Shown: in pieces, positions 1 to 5,401 of the stretch | Numbering within the stretch: the first letter of the stretch is position 1 | How the letters are laid out: every line of letters begins with the position of its first letter | The notes under the pieces: model-generated | What the model was told of the DNA's origin: nothing | The model's database searches: none | The model's input: the letters and a program-made list of their open reading frames with translations, nothing else | Made by a program: the position numbers and the translations under genes | Source: Planctomycetales bacterium | GTDB taxonomy: Bacteria; Planctomycetota; Phycisphaerae; SM23-33 | NCBI GenBank assembly: GCA_030642005.1 | Contig: DAOWOP010000179.1 | Span: forward strand, 1 to 5,401 | DNA: 5,401 nucleotides | Reading direction: 5' to 3'

Positions 1-9
1 AACAATCGT

Positions 10-37
10 GTTCACGTTTGCGCGCGCAAACGTGAAC
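10..37. repeat. Perfect 28-bp palindrome, copy 1
   Basis: Half-site GTTCACGTTTGCGC is followed at once by its exact reverse complement, so all 28 bases are self-complementary with no spacer. The centre (20-27) is an alternating GC tract. As RNA it could fold into a stem of about 12 bp closed by a GCGC tetraloop. No T-run follows on either strand, so it does not look like an intrinsic terminator. It may be a dispersed intergenic repeat, a protein-binding site or a recombination site; the window alone cannot decide. Confidence 0.85.
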
Positions 38-90
38 GGAAAACGGGTCTGAAATCTGCAACTCCCGGCCCGGCCGGTAGTTAATTTTTT

Positions 91-216
91 TCAGAAAAAT
101 CCAGAAGTGCTCTTTTTACATCGACGTTCGCGCGCGCAAACGTGAACATAGTGAGGTGCTCTACTGGCCTGCCGAAGAGCAAAAGTGATCTGTGCTTCCG
201 TAAACCGCTTCTTCAT
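91..216 (-). pseudogene. Truncated IS3-family transposase OrfA (5' end only)
   Basis: A minus-strand frame starts at ATG 216-214, preceded by a good ribosome binding site (AAGGAG at 228-223, 6-nt spacing). It runs 41 codons to TGA at 93-91. The first 18 residues read MKKRFTEAQITFALRQAS, which matches the opening of IS3-family OrfA proteins; those normally continue into a helix-turn-helix and leucine zipper of about 90-100 residues in total. From about residue 19 (near base 163) the similarity stops, and the frame runs through the palindrome copy and AT-rich sequence. OrfA is truncated and no OrfB (DDE catalytic domain) is present, so this copy cannot transpose by itself. The assignment rests on remembered family sequence, not a search. 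Confidence 0.7.
120..147. repeat. Degenerate copy 2 of the 28-bp palindrome
   Basis: Aligned base for base with the palindrome at 10-37, 24 of 28 positions match. The right arm (130-147) is identical. The left arm has one internal change (T to C at 129), and three of the first four bases differ (120, 122, 123), so the conserved core is really 124-147. Sequence outside the unit is unlike that around copy 1, so the 28-bp unit is what is repeated. The two copies are 110 bp apart, with an 82-bp unrelated spacer. Copy 2 lies inside the broken reading frame of the transposase remnant. Confidence 0.8.
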
Positions 217-293
217 CTTGAACTCCTTTCTGAATACGACAATCTACCATTTTTCTCGCATTCAGACTGGATCAAGATTTGGGGTTCAGATCA
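163..293 (-). mobile_element. Left-end remnant of an IS3-family insertion sequence
   Basis: Read on the minus strand, the stretch from about 293 opens with TGATCTGAACCCCAAATC, the sort of TG-starting end with a C-run and an A-run seen in IS3-family terminal inverted repeats. A leader of about 75 bp follows, then the ribosome binding site and the OrfA start. Homology appears to break near 163. No matching right-end inverted repeat was found in 1-162. The inferred IS end lies about 10 bp beyond the asnB stop codon and points the same way as asnB. The exact outer boundary and any target duplication cannot be fixed from one end. Confidence 0.5.
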
Positions 294-303
294 GATGGAG
301 CGT

Positions 304-2280
304 TTATTCCACGAAAGTAACGTCGAAATTTTCCGCCCAGCGGATCAAATTGACCCATCGCCAGACCCGGCGGTCGAAGCGCCTGTGGCCGGCTTGGACG
401 GATTCGTACTCTTTCTTCAGCGCCGGCAGGTTGAAAGCGGGAATCCGCGTCGCCGTTGCATTGTTGAGGACACCCTTGATCCATTGCTGCAACGCCGACA
501 GCCACGACCGCTCCGGCGTGGTGAAGCCGATTTTGTCCTTCCGGGCCAGTACTGTCTCCGGGACGATGCCTCGCATGGCTTCGCGGAATACGGACTTCCG
601 CGTGCCGTCCGGGGCGATGAGGTACTCCTCCGGCAAAGACATCGCGAAATTCGCAAAGGCGGGCGTTAGAAACGGCACGCGACTTTCTATGGAGAACGCC
701 ATCGAGTTGCGGTCCTCGAATCGCAGCAACTTAGGCAGATTATTTTCCTCAACAGCGAAGCGGAGTTGTTCCCGCAAGGCCTCGCGCGAACGGCTTCGGA
801 AAGGAGACCTCGGCGTAACACCCTGACGGGCAAACCATTCGCCGTTCAGCCAGGGCGGGTTCAGGTCTTCCCTGATTAGCCGCTTGGCCAGACCCTGGAG
901 CGCGGGAGGCAGCAGAAAAGCCCCGGTGTACCATAAGACCCGCAGTCCTCCTTCAGGCCCCGGCATCCTCGCGGACTGCCGGGCCAGCCGGGCGGCCTCG
1001 AGCCATCGTCCCTGCCGGACGAGCGATGTTATCCGCGCGCCGGCGAAGTAGATGTACCCGCCCAAAAGTTCGTCCGCGCCCTGCCCGTCCAGCATCACCT
1101 TGATACCCGCCTCGTGTGCCAAACGGAAGACGCGCTGCTGGGCATACATGCTTGTACTGCTGAACGGCTGGTCCTGCATGAAAATCAGGTGGTCCAGGTC
1201 ATCGACCAGTTCGGCGGGGCGGGGCCTGACCTTATGAACCGTCGCACCGGCGGCCCGGCCTACGAGGTCCACCCATTTCTCCTCGGAAATGGTCGCATCC
1301 TCGGCTATGTAACTGAATGTGTGGAGGTCCAGCGAATTTCCCATCAGGCGACGCATGGCCATGACAATGGCTGAAGAATCAATACCTCCGGATAGGGCGG
1401 CCCCGACGGAAACGTCGCTGCGGAGATGCAGACTGACGTTTTGAAGGAACAATTCCCGCATCCGCCCGGCAGCGGCCTCGAATGAAATCTGCGCCGTCTC
1501 GCCGGTGTCGGCCCGCCAGTATCGCACCGGCTTTATGTCGCCGGGACGGTCCAGGGAAATTTCGATGTAATGTGCAGCCGGCACCTGGCGGATGTTCTCC
1601 AGCATCGTTTCGGAGCCGTAATCGGTGATGCCGAACCGGAGGTAGTCATACAGCGGCCCAGGATTAATCGTACGCCTGACCTGCGGCAACTCCACTAACG
1701 CCTTGATCTCCGAAGCAAAAGCAAACCCGCCGTTCCAGCAGGTATAATAAAGAGGTTTGATGCCGAAGAAATCGCGCACCAGCAGCAGGGTTCGTTTCTT
1801 CATGTCAAGCAGGCAGAAGGCGAACATCCCCACAAGCCGGTTCAGGGCCTCCTTGCCCCAATGGGCGCAGGCGGCCAACAGCACCTCGGTATCGCTGCGA
1901 GAGCGGAAATGATGCCCCATGTCCTCCATCTCGGCCCGCAGTTCGAGGTAGTTATAAATCTCGCCGTTGAACACAATGTGGTATCGGCCGTCCTGTGTGC
2001 TCATTGGTTGATGGCCGGCGGGGGAGGGGTCCAGAATCGCCAGACGCCGGAACCCCCACGCCATGTCGAACTTACCTGAAAAACTGTCTATGGGCTGGAG
2101 GTTCAGAGAAGGTTCCGTATCGGCCCCCGCTAGTGAAACAGCGGTCGCAGCGCCGAGGTCCGCCAGGAGGTATCCTTCATCATCCGGGCCTCGATGGCGA
2201 ATCCTGTCGGCGCTTCTGACCAGTACGCGGAGGTCTATCGGCTTGTCGTCGTAATGCCGGATGCCTAAAAAACCACACAT
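304..2280 (-). CDS. asnB: Asparagine synthase (glutamine-hydrolysing)-like amidotransferase
   Basis: The 658-residue protein has two domains. The N-terminal class II glutamine amidotransferase domain (about 2-240) carries nucleophile Cys2, exposed once Met1 is removed, RHRGPDDEG (28-36), RRL (78-80), NGEIYN (105-110) and SDTEV (129-133). The C-terminal synthetase domain has the ATP PP-loop SGGIDSS (297-303), DGQGADELLGGY (398-409) and the DRNSMAFSIESRVPFL segment (523-538). All expected catalytic residues appear intact. Family members hydrolyse glutamine and use the ammonia to amidate an adenylated carboxylate, classically aspartate, in the cytoplasm. About 30 extra residues between RHRGPDD and RRL, compared with E. 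coli AsnB, fit a subtype I associate with polysaccharide loci. The substrate may therefore be a uronic-acid sugar rather than aspartate (inference). The start ATG shares one base with the upstream epimerase stop (TGATG). The nearest purine-rich stretch, AAAGGA, lies about 14 nt upstream, too far for a strong SD, so translational coupling is likely. Confidence 0.93.
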   Translation of the reverse strand: MCGFLGIRHYDDKPIDLRVLVRSADRIRHRGPDDEGYLLADLGAATAVSLAGADTEPSLNLQPIDSFSGKFDMAWGFRRLAILDPSPAGHQPMSTQDGRYHIVFNGEIYNYLELRAEMEDMGHHFRSRSDTEVLLAACAHWGKEALNRLVGMFAFCLLDMKKRTLLLVRDFFGIKPLYYTCWNGGFAFASEIKALVELPQVRRTINPGPLYDYLRFGITDYGSETMLENIRQVPAAHYIEISLDRPGDIKPVRYWRADTGETAQISFEAAAGRMRELFLQNVSLHLRSDVSVGAALSGGIDSSAIVMAMRRLMGNSLDLHTFSYIAEDATISEEKWVDLVGRAAGATVHKVRPRPAELVDDLDHLIFMQDQPFSSTSMYAQQRVFRLAHEAGIKVMLDGQGADELLGGYIYFAGARITSLVRQGRWLEAARLARQSARMPGPEGGLRVLWYTGAFLLPPALQGLAKRLIREDLNPPWLNGEWFARQGVTPRSPFRSRSREALREQLRFAVEENNLPKLLRFEDRNSMAFSIESRVPFLTPAFANFAMSLPEEYLIAPDGTRKSVFREAMRGIVPETVLARKDKIGFTTPERSWLSALQQWIKGVLNNATATRIPAFNLPALKKEYESVQAGHRRFDRRVWRWVNLIRWAENFDVTFVE

Positions 2281-3428
2281 CAGATCGAGCCTGGTCCTTT
2301 CCCGGACGCCGTAACGGCTTCATATTCAGACTTGAGCCTGGCGGCGATTTTTTCGGCGCTGTGTCCGTCGCCGTACAGGTCGGTGGGGCGGTCGGCGGGC
2401 AGGGCCGCACCGGCCGATTCAAATTCATTCACCGCCGAGACGATCGCCCGCGTCTCCGCGCCGACGACGCGGTTGCACCCGGCATGGACCAGTTCGACCC
2501 ACTCCGTCTCGTCGCGCAGCGTGATACAGGGCTTGCCGAACCAATACGCCTCCTTCTGCACGCCGCCGGAGTCGGTGAGGATGATCCGGGCGCCGGCTTC
2601 CAGCGTCAGCATATCCAGGTAGGCCACCGGCTCGATGATACGGACGTTTTGGGCGATTCCTTTCTCGGCTGACCCCAGCGTTTTCTGCGTGCGGGGGTGC
2701 ATCGGCAGGATAATGGGCGCATCAATCTGCCTGAAGGCCTGAAGGATGCCCGCCAGGCGGGCGGGATTATCGGTATTTTCGGCACGATGGATCGTGGCCA
2801 GGTAGTACGACTGCGGCTTCAGTTTCAGTGTCTGCATTATGCTGCTGGATTTTCGGGCTAAGTCGGCGTTGAACAGGACCGAGTCGTACATCACATCACC
2901 AACGTTGTGCACGCCTTTGGTGATGTCTTCTTTTGTGAGGTTGTCAACGGCTGTCGGCGTCGGGCACAGCAGCAGCGTCGAGAGGTGGTCGGCGACGATG
3001 CGGTTAATCTCTTCGGGCATTCGGCGGTTGTAACTCCGCAGTCCGGCCTCGACGTGCGCGACGGGGATGTGAAGTTTTGCCGCCGCCAGCGCACCGGCCA
3101 GCGTGGAGTTCGTGTCGCCATAGACGAGCACCCAATCGGGCCTGGCTGCCAGCAGGATTTCTTCCAGTTTTTCCAGCATCGCGCCGGTCTGCCGGCCATG
3201 GGGACCCGAACCGACTTGAAGGTTCACATCCGGGCGGGGGATACTGAGTTGGTCGAAAAACACCTTCGACATGTTCTGGTCATAGTGTTGTCCGGTGTGG
3301 ACGATGCACTCGTTCAGGCGTACCGGCGGGTCCGTCCGGTTGAATGCGGCGACGGCCCTGCTGACCGCAGCGGCCTTGATGAACTGGGGTCTGGCCCCGA
3401 CCACGGTAATTATGCTGATGTCCTGCAT
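2280..3428 (-). CDS. wecB: UDP-N-acetylglucosamine 2-epimerase (non-hydrolysing)
   Basis: At 382 residues it has the usual family length, with a GT-B-like two-domain fold. Visible motifs are GARPQFIKAA (11-20), HTGQHYD (44-50), GDTNST (104-109), HVEAGLRS (125-132), MPEEINR (137-143), TIHRAEN (212-218), MHPRT (243-247), DSGGVQKEA (286-294) and RDETEW (305-310). These cover the acidic and histidine residues used in catalysis and UDP binding. The family interconverts UDP-GlcNAc and UDP-ManNAc through 2-acetamidoglucal and UDP. The GSGPHGRQTG segment (73-82) and TEWVE also occur in WbpI-like enzymes acting on UDP-2,3-diacetamido-glucuronic acid, so the exact sugar is open. The start is fixed: an in-frame TGA lies 9 nt upstream of the ATG, and a later start would remove the first beta strand. 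No Shine-Dalgarno is visible. It is the first gene of the minus-strand operon and runs directly into asnB. Confidence 0.93.
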   Translation of the reverse strand: MQDISIITVVGARPQFIKAAAVSRAVAAFNRTDPPVRLNECIVHTGQHYDQNMSKVFFDQLSIPRPDVNLQVGSGPHGRQTGAMLEKLEEILLAARPDWVLVYGDTNSTLAGALAAAKLHIPVAHVEAGLRSYNRRMPEEINRIVADHLSTLLLCPTPTAVDNLTKEDITKGVHNVGDVMYDSVLFNADLARKSSSIMQTLKLKPQSYYLATIHRAENTDNPARLAGILQAFRQIDAPIILPMHPRTQKTLGSAEKGIAQNVRIIEPVAYLDMLTLEAGARIILTDSGGVQKEAYWFGKPCITLRDETEWVELVHAGCNRVVGAETRAIVSAVNEFESAGAALPADRPTDLYGDGHSAEKIAARLKSEYEAVTASGKGPGSI

Positions 3429-3436
3429 GGCGAAAT

Positions 3437-3466
3437 ATCATACAGTTTTTCCCGCTTGATTACCAA
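3437..3466 (-). promoter_or_regulatory. Candidate promoter for wecB-asnB
   Basis: On the minus strand TTGGTA (3466-3461) and TATGAT (3442-3437) are separated by 18 bp, a fair sigma70-like pair. The -10 box ends only 8 nt before the wecB ATG, so transcription would begin within a base or two of the start codon. That would give a leaderless mRNA, consistent with the missing SD. Seen by eye only. Confidence 0.4.
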
Positions 3467-3472
3467 AGAGGC

Positions 3473-3489
3473 TTGACCGGAGATGTCAA
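3473..3489. repeat. Inverted repeat TTGAC-N7-GTCAA over the -35 region
   Basis: TTGAC (3473-3477) and GTCAA (3485-3489) are perfect inverted half-sites with centres 12 bp apart, placed between the two divergent promoters and covering the plus-strand -35 box. The geometry would suit a dimeric regulator acting on both transcripts, but five-base arms can arise by chance. Confidence 0.3.
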
Positions 3490-3500
3490 ACCGGGACAAT
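3473..3500 (+). promoter_or_regulatory. Candidate promoter for the DUF354-methyltransferase gene
   Basis: TTGACC (3473-3478) and GACAAT (3495-3500) are 16 bp apart. The -35 is a close match to consensus and the -10 matches 4 of 6. The predicted start near 3507 leaves a leader of about 57 nt. The -35 box lies 6 bp from the proposed -35 of the divergent wecB promoter. Confidence 0.4.
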
Positions 3501-3519
3501 CTTTATTCGGCGGTTACTT

Positions 3520-3538
3520 ACCGGCTCAGGGAGTCGGT
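3520..3538 (+). other. Leader hairpin upstream of the DUF354-methyltransferase gene
   Basis: ACCGGCTC (3520-3527) pairs with GAGTCGGT (3531-3538) around a three-base AGG loop. The stem has eight pairs, one of them a G-U wobble. It sits in the predicted 5' leader, 13 nt before the ribosome binding site. No T-tract follows, so it is not an intrinsic terminator; it may stabilise the mRNA or have no role. Confidence 0.35.
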
Positions 3539-3551
3539 CTGATAGTTTATC

Positions 3552-3555
3552 GGAG
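3552..3555 (+). promoter_or_regulatory. Ribosome binding site of the DUF354-methyltransferase gene
   Basis: GGAG lies 8 nt before ATG 3564, good Shine-Dalgarno spacing, and it supports that start. It is the clearest SD among the intact genes of the window. Confidence 0.65.
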
Positions 3556-3563
3556 CGTCAGAG

Positions 3564-5309
3564 ATGAGGTTTCTTTTTGATTTAGGTCATCCGGCACACT
3601 TTCATCTGTTCAAGAACGTCATAAGCGCGCTGAAGGCCGACGGGCATAGCGTTTTAATAGTCGCTCGCCAGAAGGACTGTCTGCCTGATTTGCTTGCCGC
3701 GTCCGGCTGGCCTCACATCTTCATTCGTCGCAGGCGGCGGCGGTTGGTTTCACTGGCGGCAGAGGCGGTGAAGGTGCTGGGGCGGGTCTCGTTCAGTGGG
3801 CTTGTCAAGCCGATTGACCTGATGATAGGCACTTCCATCGTGATAGGTCCTGCATCACGTTTGACGGGGGCGACGTCGGTGGTTTTTTCCGAGGATGACG
3901 CTTCCGTGGTGCCCATGTTCGCTAAACTGGCGTATTCGACCGCTCATTACATCGTTACGCCTCGCTCGTTGGAGCACGAGGCCTACGGCCCGAAGCACCT
4001 GACGTACCGGGGTTATCATGAGTTGGCCTATTTGCATCCCGACGTATATCAGCCTGATCCCGGCGTGCGTGAACTGCTCGGCGTCAAGGGCGATGAGAAG
4101 TATTTCGTACTTCGTCTGGTTGCGTTGACGGCCCATCACGACATCGGCCAGAAGGGCGTCAACCCCGTCCAGGCTCAGGCCATCGTCCAGCACCTCCTTC
4201 CGCACGGCAGGGTCTTCATCAGCGCCGAAGCGGAGGTCCCCGACAACCTCAAACAGTACCTCCTGCCGACGCCCGTGAACCGGATTCTTGACGTAATGGC
4301 CTTCGCCGAGATGGTCATAGGCGACAGTCAGACCATGACCATCGAAGCGGCGGTCCTCGGGACGCCCTCCCTGCGGTGCAATACCTTCGTGGGCAGGCTG
4401 TCGGTTCTGGAAGAACTGGAGCACAGGTACGCTCTGACCGTCGGAATCAGGCCTGAAAATTTCGACAGGGTCTTCGAGCAGATAGACTCCTGGCTGGCCC
4501 AGGGCGACCTGAAGCAGCAGTGGGCACGGAAGCGTCAGGTCATGCTGGATGAGTGCGTGAACCTGGCCGACTGGATGCTGGACCTGTTTGATCGCCTCGC
4601 TCATCACAAGGCCGTTGGGGCAGGCGGTCTTTTCCGCTCGCGCCGTCGCGGGCGGAAAACGCCCGCGCCTGCGACCGCTTTCTCCATGGAGACCTATGGC
4701 CCGCTCGAAAGGGACAAGCCGTTACAGGATAAGTACGCCATACGCGAGCCGGTCTCGCAGTTACTGGTGAAATACTTCTTCAAGTCGATGGAGGAGTTGC
4801 TGAATACCACACGGGGGCGACTACTGGACGTCGGCGCGGGTGAGGGCGACGCATACCAGTTCCTCTCGCCTGAGATAACAGCCCGCGGTGTTACGGCGCT
4901 GGAGATCAACCCGGCCTGCTTTGCCCGCATGGCGAAGATCGCACCTTCGCTGACGCCGGTGGCCGGCACAATCTATGAAATGCCGTTCGAGGACGATTCC
5001 TTCGAAACGGTGCTTTGTTCGGAAGTCCTGGAACATTTGGATGACCCGGCCAGGGGCCTGCAGGAGTTGCTGCGGGTCAGCAGGCGATGGGTGCTGATCA
5101 GCGTGCCGCGTGAACCGATATGGCGCATTTTGAACATATCGCGCGGCGCCTACTGGCGGACCTTCGGCAACACACCCGGCCACGTCCGGCACTGGAGCAA
5201 GCGGGGTTTCATACGCTGGGTGAAGCGATTCGCCGAAGTAAAAGCCGTCCGGTCTCCGCTGCCGTGGACGATCATTCTGGCCTCACCTCGCAGTGCGCCC
5301 GATGATTAA
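3564..5309 (+). CDS. Fusion: DUF354 GT-B-like putative glycosyltransferase + SAM-dependent methyltransferase
   Basis: The 581-residue protein joins two families in one uninterrupted frame. Residues 1-345 resemble DUF354, distant relatives of the MurG and UDP-GlcNAc 2-epimerase GT-B proteins: an opening beta strand with DLGHPAHFHLFKN (6-18), LRLVALTAHHDIGQKGV (183-199) and IGDSQTMTIEAAVLGTPSL (252-270), where the family's nucleotide-sugar-binding region is expected. A basic, Pro/Ala-containing linker follows (about 352-372, with RSRRRGRK). Residues 386-575 form a class I methyltransferase: LLDVGAGEGD (420-429, motif I, SAM binding), ALEIN (445-449, acidic end of strand 2), MPFEDDSFETVLCSEVLEHL (473-492, type-11 hallmark) and GHVRHWSKRGF (539-549). 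No signal peptide or membrane segment is evident, so it is probably cytoplasmic or peripheral at the membrane. A six-Arg run (55-60), encoded by a GGC-type repeat, is an oddity. The acceptor, the sugar and the methylated group are unknown. DUF354 is often found near wecB-type genes, consistent with this locus. Confidence 0.85.
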   Translation: MRFLFDLGHPAHFHLFKNVISALKADGHSVLIVARQKDCLPDLLAASGWPHIFIRRRRRRLVSLAAEAVKVLGRVSFSGLVKPIDLMIGTSIVIGPASRLTGATSVVFSEDDASVVPMFAKLAYSTAHYIVTPRSLEHEAYGPKHLTYRGYHELAYLHPDVYQPDPGVRELLGVKGDEKYFVLRLVALTAHHDIGQKGVNPVQAQAIVQHLLPHGRVFISAEAEVPDNLKQYLLPTPVNRILDVMAFAEMVIGDSQTMTIEAAVLGTPSLRCNTFVGRLSVLEELEHRYALTVGIRPENFDRVFEQIDSWLAQGDLKQQWARKRQVMLDECVNLADWMLDLFDRLAHHKAVGAGGLFRSRRRGRKTPAPATAFSMETYGPLERDKPLQDKYAIREPVSQLLVKYFFKSMEELLNTTRGRLLDVGAGEGDAYQFLSPEITARGVTALEINPACFARMAKIAPSLTPVAGTIYEMPFEDDSFETVLCSEVLEHLDDPARGLQELLRVSRRWVLISVPREPIWRILNISRGAYWRTFGNTPGHVRHWSKRGFIRWVKRFAEVKAVRSPLPWTIILASPRSAPDD

Positions 5310-5401
5310 CTTACGGCGTGCATTTGCTTCAGGCTTCGCCAGGTGGCTGCGACGCGGTCCATCAGTCCCATGTTCTGCAGCGACAGCGCAAGGGCTGCAC
5401 G
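5306..5401 (-). CDS. C-terminal end of an unidentified protein, partial
   Basis: A minus-strand frame is open from the window edge to TAA at 5308-5306, giving 31 residues that end in SLKQMHAVS. By my count about 22 of 31 third positions are G or C, as expected of a real gene at this composition, and the fragment looks like an amphipathic helical tail (for example QNMGLMDRVAATWRSL). Its stop overlaps the convergent DUF354-methyltransferase stop inside a TTAA tetranucleotide. I do not recognise the family. A glycan-biosynthesis enzyme would fit the neighbourhood, but this stub does not show it. Confidence 0.5.
   Translation of the reverse strand, partial: RAALALSLQNMGLMDRVAATWRSLKQMHAVS

Noticed and set aside
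65..91. Plus-strand intrinsic terminator: CCGG-rich stem (65-77) followed by a seven-T tract (85-91)
   Set aside because: The stem is only about 4 bp and 7 nt separate it from the T-run, and no plus-strand gene lies upstream in the window.
10..147. CRISPR-like repeats (28-bp palindromic unit occurring twice)
   Set aside because: There are only two copies, the spacing is 82 bp rather than about 30-40, the unit is a full no-loop palindrome, and no cas genes are present.
142..826. Long plus-strand frames (142-669 and 185-826)
   Set aside because: They lie mostly antisense to the asnB 3' end and across the IS remnant, and their translations resemble no known domain.
2907..3476. Plus-strand frame of 189 codons opposite wecB
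   Set aside because: It is antisense to a strongly supported epimerase gene and its composition looks like a shadow of that gene.
3855..4607. Minus-strand frame of 250 codons opposite the DUF354 domain
   Set aside because: It is antisense to conserved DUF354 motifs, with no recognisable domain of its own. The length is explained by codon bias in a GC-rich gene.
4821..5192. Minus-strand frame of 123 codons opposite the methyltransferase
   Set aside because: It is antisense to clear SAM-binding motifs and has no independent support.
4686..5309. Separate methyltransferase gene starting at Met375 of the fusion
   Set aside because: There is no Shine-Dalgarno before ATG 4686 and the frame is continuous with the DUF354 domain without a stop, so one fused CDS is the simpler reading.

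Overview
The window reads as part of a bacterial surface-polysaccharide (O-antigen, capsule or exopolysaccharide) locus, with insertion-sequence debris at its left edge. Base composition is moderately high in GC (roughly 55-60% by eye). Two of the three large genes have weak or no Shine-Dalgarno sequence. That would suit phyla with many SD-poor genes, such as Planctomycetota or Omnitrophota, but nothing here fixes the taxon.

Layout from left to right. Positions 1-303 hold no intact gene. They contain a perfect 28-bp palindrome (10-37), a second slightly decayed copy (120-147), and on the minus strand the start of an IS3-family transposase OrfA with its own ribosome binding site (163-293), broken after about 18 codons. 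The minus-strand operon comes next, transcribed right to left: a UDP-GlcNAc 2-epimerase (2280-3428), then a class-B asparagine synthetase-like amidotransferase (304-2280), with stop and start sharing one base. A 135-bp divergent intergenic region (3429-3563) has plausible back-to-back promoters. On the plus strand, 3564-5309 encodes a two-domain protein: a DUF354 GT-B-like putative glycosyltransferase fused to a class I SAM-dependent methyltransferase. At the right edge the last 31 codons of an unidentified convergent gene overlap its stop codon.

How they may work together (inference): the epimerase makes UDP-ManNAc or a related 2-epimerised amino sugar nucleotide. The AsnB-type enzyme may amidate a sugar carboxylate, as such proteins are proposed to do in other O-antigen clusters. 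The DUF354 domain may transfer a sugar, and the fused methyltransferase may methylate the same glycan or its lipid carrier. I did not find a clearly new defence or mobile system. The best leads are the DUF354-methyltransferase fusion, the exact palindromic repeat pair, and the truncated transposase abutting the operon's end.
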